DNA from: Ignavibacteriota bacterium
Lineage (GTDB): Bacteria > Bacteroidota > Ignavibacteria > UBA10030 > UBA6906
Length of the DNA stretch: 6,493 nt
NCBI GenBank assembly: GCA_016209805.1
Contig: JACQVJ010000342.1
Coordinates: forward strand, 1 to 6,493
Direction: 5' to 3'
The notes under the pieces were generated by a model. It had not been told where the DNA came from. It saw only the letters and a list, made by a program, of their open reading frames with translations, and made no database searches. Positions 5,159-6,493 of the stretch are shown one piece after another; position 1 is the stretch's first letter, and every line of letters begins with the position of its first letter. Both the position numbers and the translations under genes were made by a program.

Positions 5159-6493
5159 AGTTCCTCCTTGGCTGGTTATGATCGTGGGGGGACTTGTCCT
5201 GCCTGTCCTGCCGCGCCGCGTTCGGCCGACTGCCTTTTTGGTGGTTTCACTGCTCGCGCTCGTTGTCGTTTGCTTTCTGCCGGAGGGAACGCAATGGTCT
5301 GTCGAGTTTGTGAATCTCAATCTCATTCTTTGTAAAGTGGACCGGCTTAGCAGGGTATTCGGCATTGTTTTTTCGATCATTGCCTTTGCAGGTGGAGTAT
5401 ACTCGTTTCATGTGAAAGAGACCGGGCATCAGGTTGCCGCGCTGCTTTACGCTGGAGGCTCCCTCGGTATCACATTCGCTGGCGATCTTGTCACGCTCTT
5501 GATCTTCTGGGAACTGATCGCGATTGTCTCCGCCTATCTTGTCTGGTCTCGCCGAACGCGGGAAGCTGAGCGGGCAGGGATGAGATATTTGCTTGTGCAT
5601 TTGTTCGGAGGGAGTGTACTGCTTGCCGGCGTGCTTGTGCACGTTACTGCCATAGGTGCAGCCGAAATCGCTCCGATGGCCGGCAACGAAACACCTGGCT
5701 ATTGGTTGATTCTCTTCGGTGTGGTGTTAAATGCCGCCGTACCGCCACTCCATGCGTGGCTTGCCGATGCGTATCCGAAAGCAACTGTCACCGGTGCAGT
5801 ATTCCTGAGTGCCTTCACAACAAAATCTGCTGTCTATGTGCTCGCCAGGCTCTTTCCCGGTGAAGAAGTTCTTGTGTTCTTCGGAGTTATGATGGCATTG
5901 TACGGTGTTGTGTATGCTGTACTGGCTAATGACATTCGAGAGATCCTCGCCTACCATATCATCAGTCAGGTGGGATACATGGTTGCAGGAGTGGGCATTG
6001 GAACGGAGATGGCGCTGAACGGGACGACGGCACACGCATTCAGTCACATTCTGTACAAGGCACTCTTGTTCATGGGTGCGGGAGTGGTACTTGAGACAAC
6101 GGGAAAAAGCAAGCTGACCGAACTTGGCGGACTCGCGAAGGCGATGCCGGTGACACTTATGCTCTACATGGTGGGGGCGTTTTCTATCTCCGGTTTCCCG
6201 CTGTTCAATGGCTTCATTAGCAAATCGATGGTCGTGGCGGCAGCAGGAGAGTCCGGATACAGCACAGCATACCTCTTGCTGTTGCTCGCATCGGTGGGGA
6301 CATTTCTCCATACGGGTCTCAAGCTTCCGTACTTCACCTGGTTTGCCGAGAGCCGCGGTCTTGTACCATCCCGGCCACCTTTGAATATGCACATCGGCAT
6401 GAGCATCGTCGCAATTTTGTGTATAATGTTTGGCATCACTCCTCGTCTTCTGTATGATCTTCTTCCATTCCCCACGGAGTATCAACCGTACAC
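5148..6493 (+). CDS. Third large antiporter-like subunit (D''), 3' end beyond window
   Basis: PF00361-family subunit, open from ATG 5148 to the right edge (448 residues visible, no stop reached). About 13 helices are visible, so only a short C-terminus should be missing. It retains E122 (LIFWELIAIVSAYLVW), H202 (PPLHAWLADAYP), K226 in helix 8 (SAFTTKSAVYVLAR), H296, H300 and K304 (TAHAFSHILYKALLF) and K359 (NGFISKSM). At the helix-7 position of the essential Lys in D (K222) and D' (K226) it has N195 (GVVLNAAVPPLH); the spacing to the following His is seven residues in all three. The usual Trp after the helix-12 Lys is Ser here, and the Lys-Arg before LAYS is replaced (DIREILAYHIISQVGYM). It is more distant from D and D' than they are from each other. 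The start overlaps the small gene by 11 bases, with a weak GAAG nine bases upstream. It may be a modified or regulatory channel rather than a full proton pump; this is inference. Confidence 0.92.
   Translation, partial: MFAEVPPWLVMIVGGLVLPVLPRRVRPTAFLVVSLLALVVVCFLPEGTQWSVEFVNLNLILCKVDRLSRVFGIVFSIIAFAGGVYSFHVKETGHQVAALLYAGGSLGITFAGDLVTLLIFWELIAIVSAYLVWSRRTREAERAGMRYLLVHLFGGSVLLAGVLVHVTAIGAAEIAPMAGNETPGYWLILFGVVLNAAVPPLHAWLADAYPKATVTGAVFLSAFTTKSAVYVLARLFPGEEVLVFFGVMMALYGVVYAVLANDIREILAYHIISQVGYMVAGVGIGTEMALNGTTAHAFSHILYKALLFMGAGVVLETTGKSKLTELGGLAKAMPVTLMLYMVGAFSISGFPLFNGFISKSMVVAAAGESGYSTAYLLLLLASVGTFLHTGLKLPYFTWFAESRGLVPSRPPLNMHIGMSIVAILCIMFGITPRLLYDLLPFPTEYQPY

Larger units (their letters stand above)
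1..6493 (+). other. Part of one Mrp-type antiporter operon (F-G-MbhD-MbhE-B-C-D-D'-small-D'')
   Basis: All ten genes read in the same direction. Eight of the nine junctions overlap by 4 to 20 bases; most are ATGA overlaps, where the start codon shares bases with the previous stop. The one gap is 22 bases, before D'. This spacing indicates one transcript with translational coupling, which suits subunits assembled in fixed ratio. Every recognisable product belongs to the Mrp/Mbh membrane module. Both operon ends lie outside the window: an mrpE gene and the 5' end of mrpF would be expected upstream, and the C-terminus of D'' downstream. No promoter or terminator could be identified inside. Confidence 0.93.

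Noticed and set aside
5727..6485. Long minus-strand open frame of 252 codons opposite D''
   Set aside because: Its product is rich in His, Cys, Arg and Glu with no family pattern, and it lies wholly antisense to a well-conserved membrane protein. It is a shadow of the codon bias of D''.
1..6493. Hydrogenase or complex I identity for the operon
   Set aside because: Mbh-type and Nuo-type homology is confined to membrane ion-transport subunits. No Fe-S, NiFe or quinone-module gene is visible, so only an Mrp-class antiporter is supported here.

Overview
The window lies entirely inside one bacterial operon, all on the + strand. It encodes a multisubunit cation/proton antiporter of the Mrp (Mnh/Pha/Sha) class. 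Ten genes are packed almost without gaps: the 3' end of mrpF, then mrpG, an MbhD-like gene (DUF4040), an MbhE-like gene, mrpB, mrpC, mrpD, a second large antiporter-like subunit (here D'), a 71-residue two-helix membrane protein, and a third large antiporter-like subunit (D'') that runs off the right edge. Both ends of the operon lie outside the window, so no promoter or terminator is visible. The only non-coding stretch between genes is 22 bases (3428-3449).

The layout differs from the textbook seven-gene mrpABCDEFG operon. The C-terminal part of canonical MrpA appears as two separate small genes (MbhD-like and MbhE-like), as in archaeal Mbh/Mbs complexes and split Mrp operons. No fused full-length MrpA is present. 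Instead there are three separate proteins of the NuoL/M/N (PF00361) superfamily. D (505 aa) is a normal MrpD. D' (498 aa) carries a NuoL/MrpA-like signature around its eighth conserved helix. D'' (448 aa visible) is divergent and has Asn where the other two have the conserved helix-7 Lys. A small conserved-looking protein sits between D' and D'' and is the least understood part of the locus.

From family knowledge, the large subunits should form the proton/Na+ channels. MrpB, C, F, G, MbhD and MbhE should form the small-subunit membrane core that couples them. Together they would exchange cytoplasmic Na+ (or Li+/K+) for external H+, or, if a redox or hydrogenase module lies next to the window, couple electron transfer to ion pumping. 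No redox module is visible here.

The organism is a bacterium with GC a little over half (judged by eye), Shine-Dalgarno sequences of the GGAG/GAGG type, ATG starts with one TTG, and heavy use of ATGA-type overlaps. I cannot name the phylum. The split MrpA and multiple D subunits would suit an environmental, possibly anaerobic or thermophilic lineage, but that is inference. I saw no RNA genes, mobile elements, CRISPR arrays or repeats.
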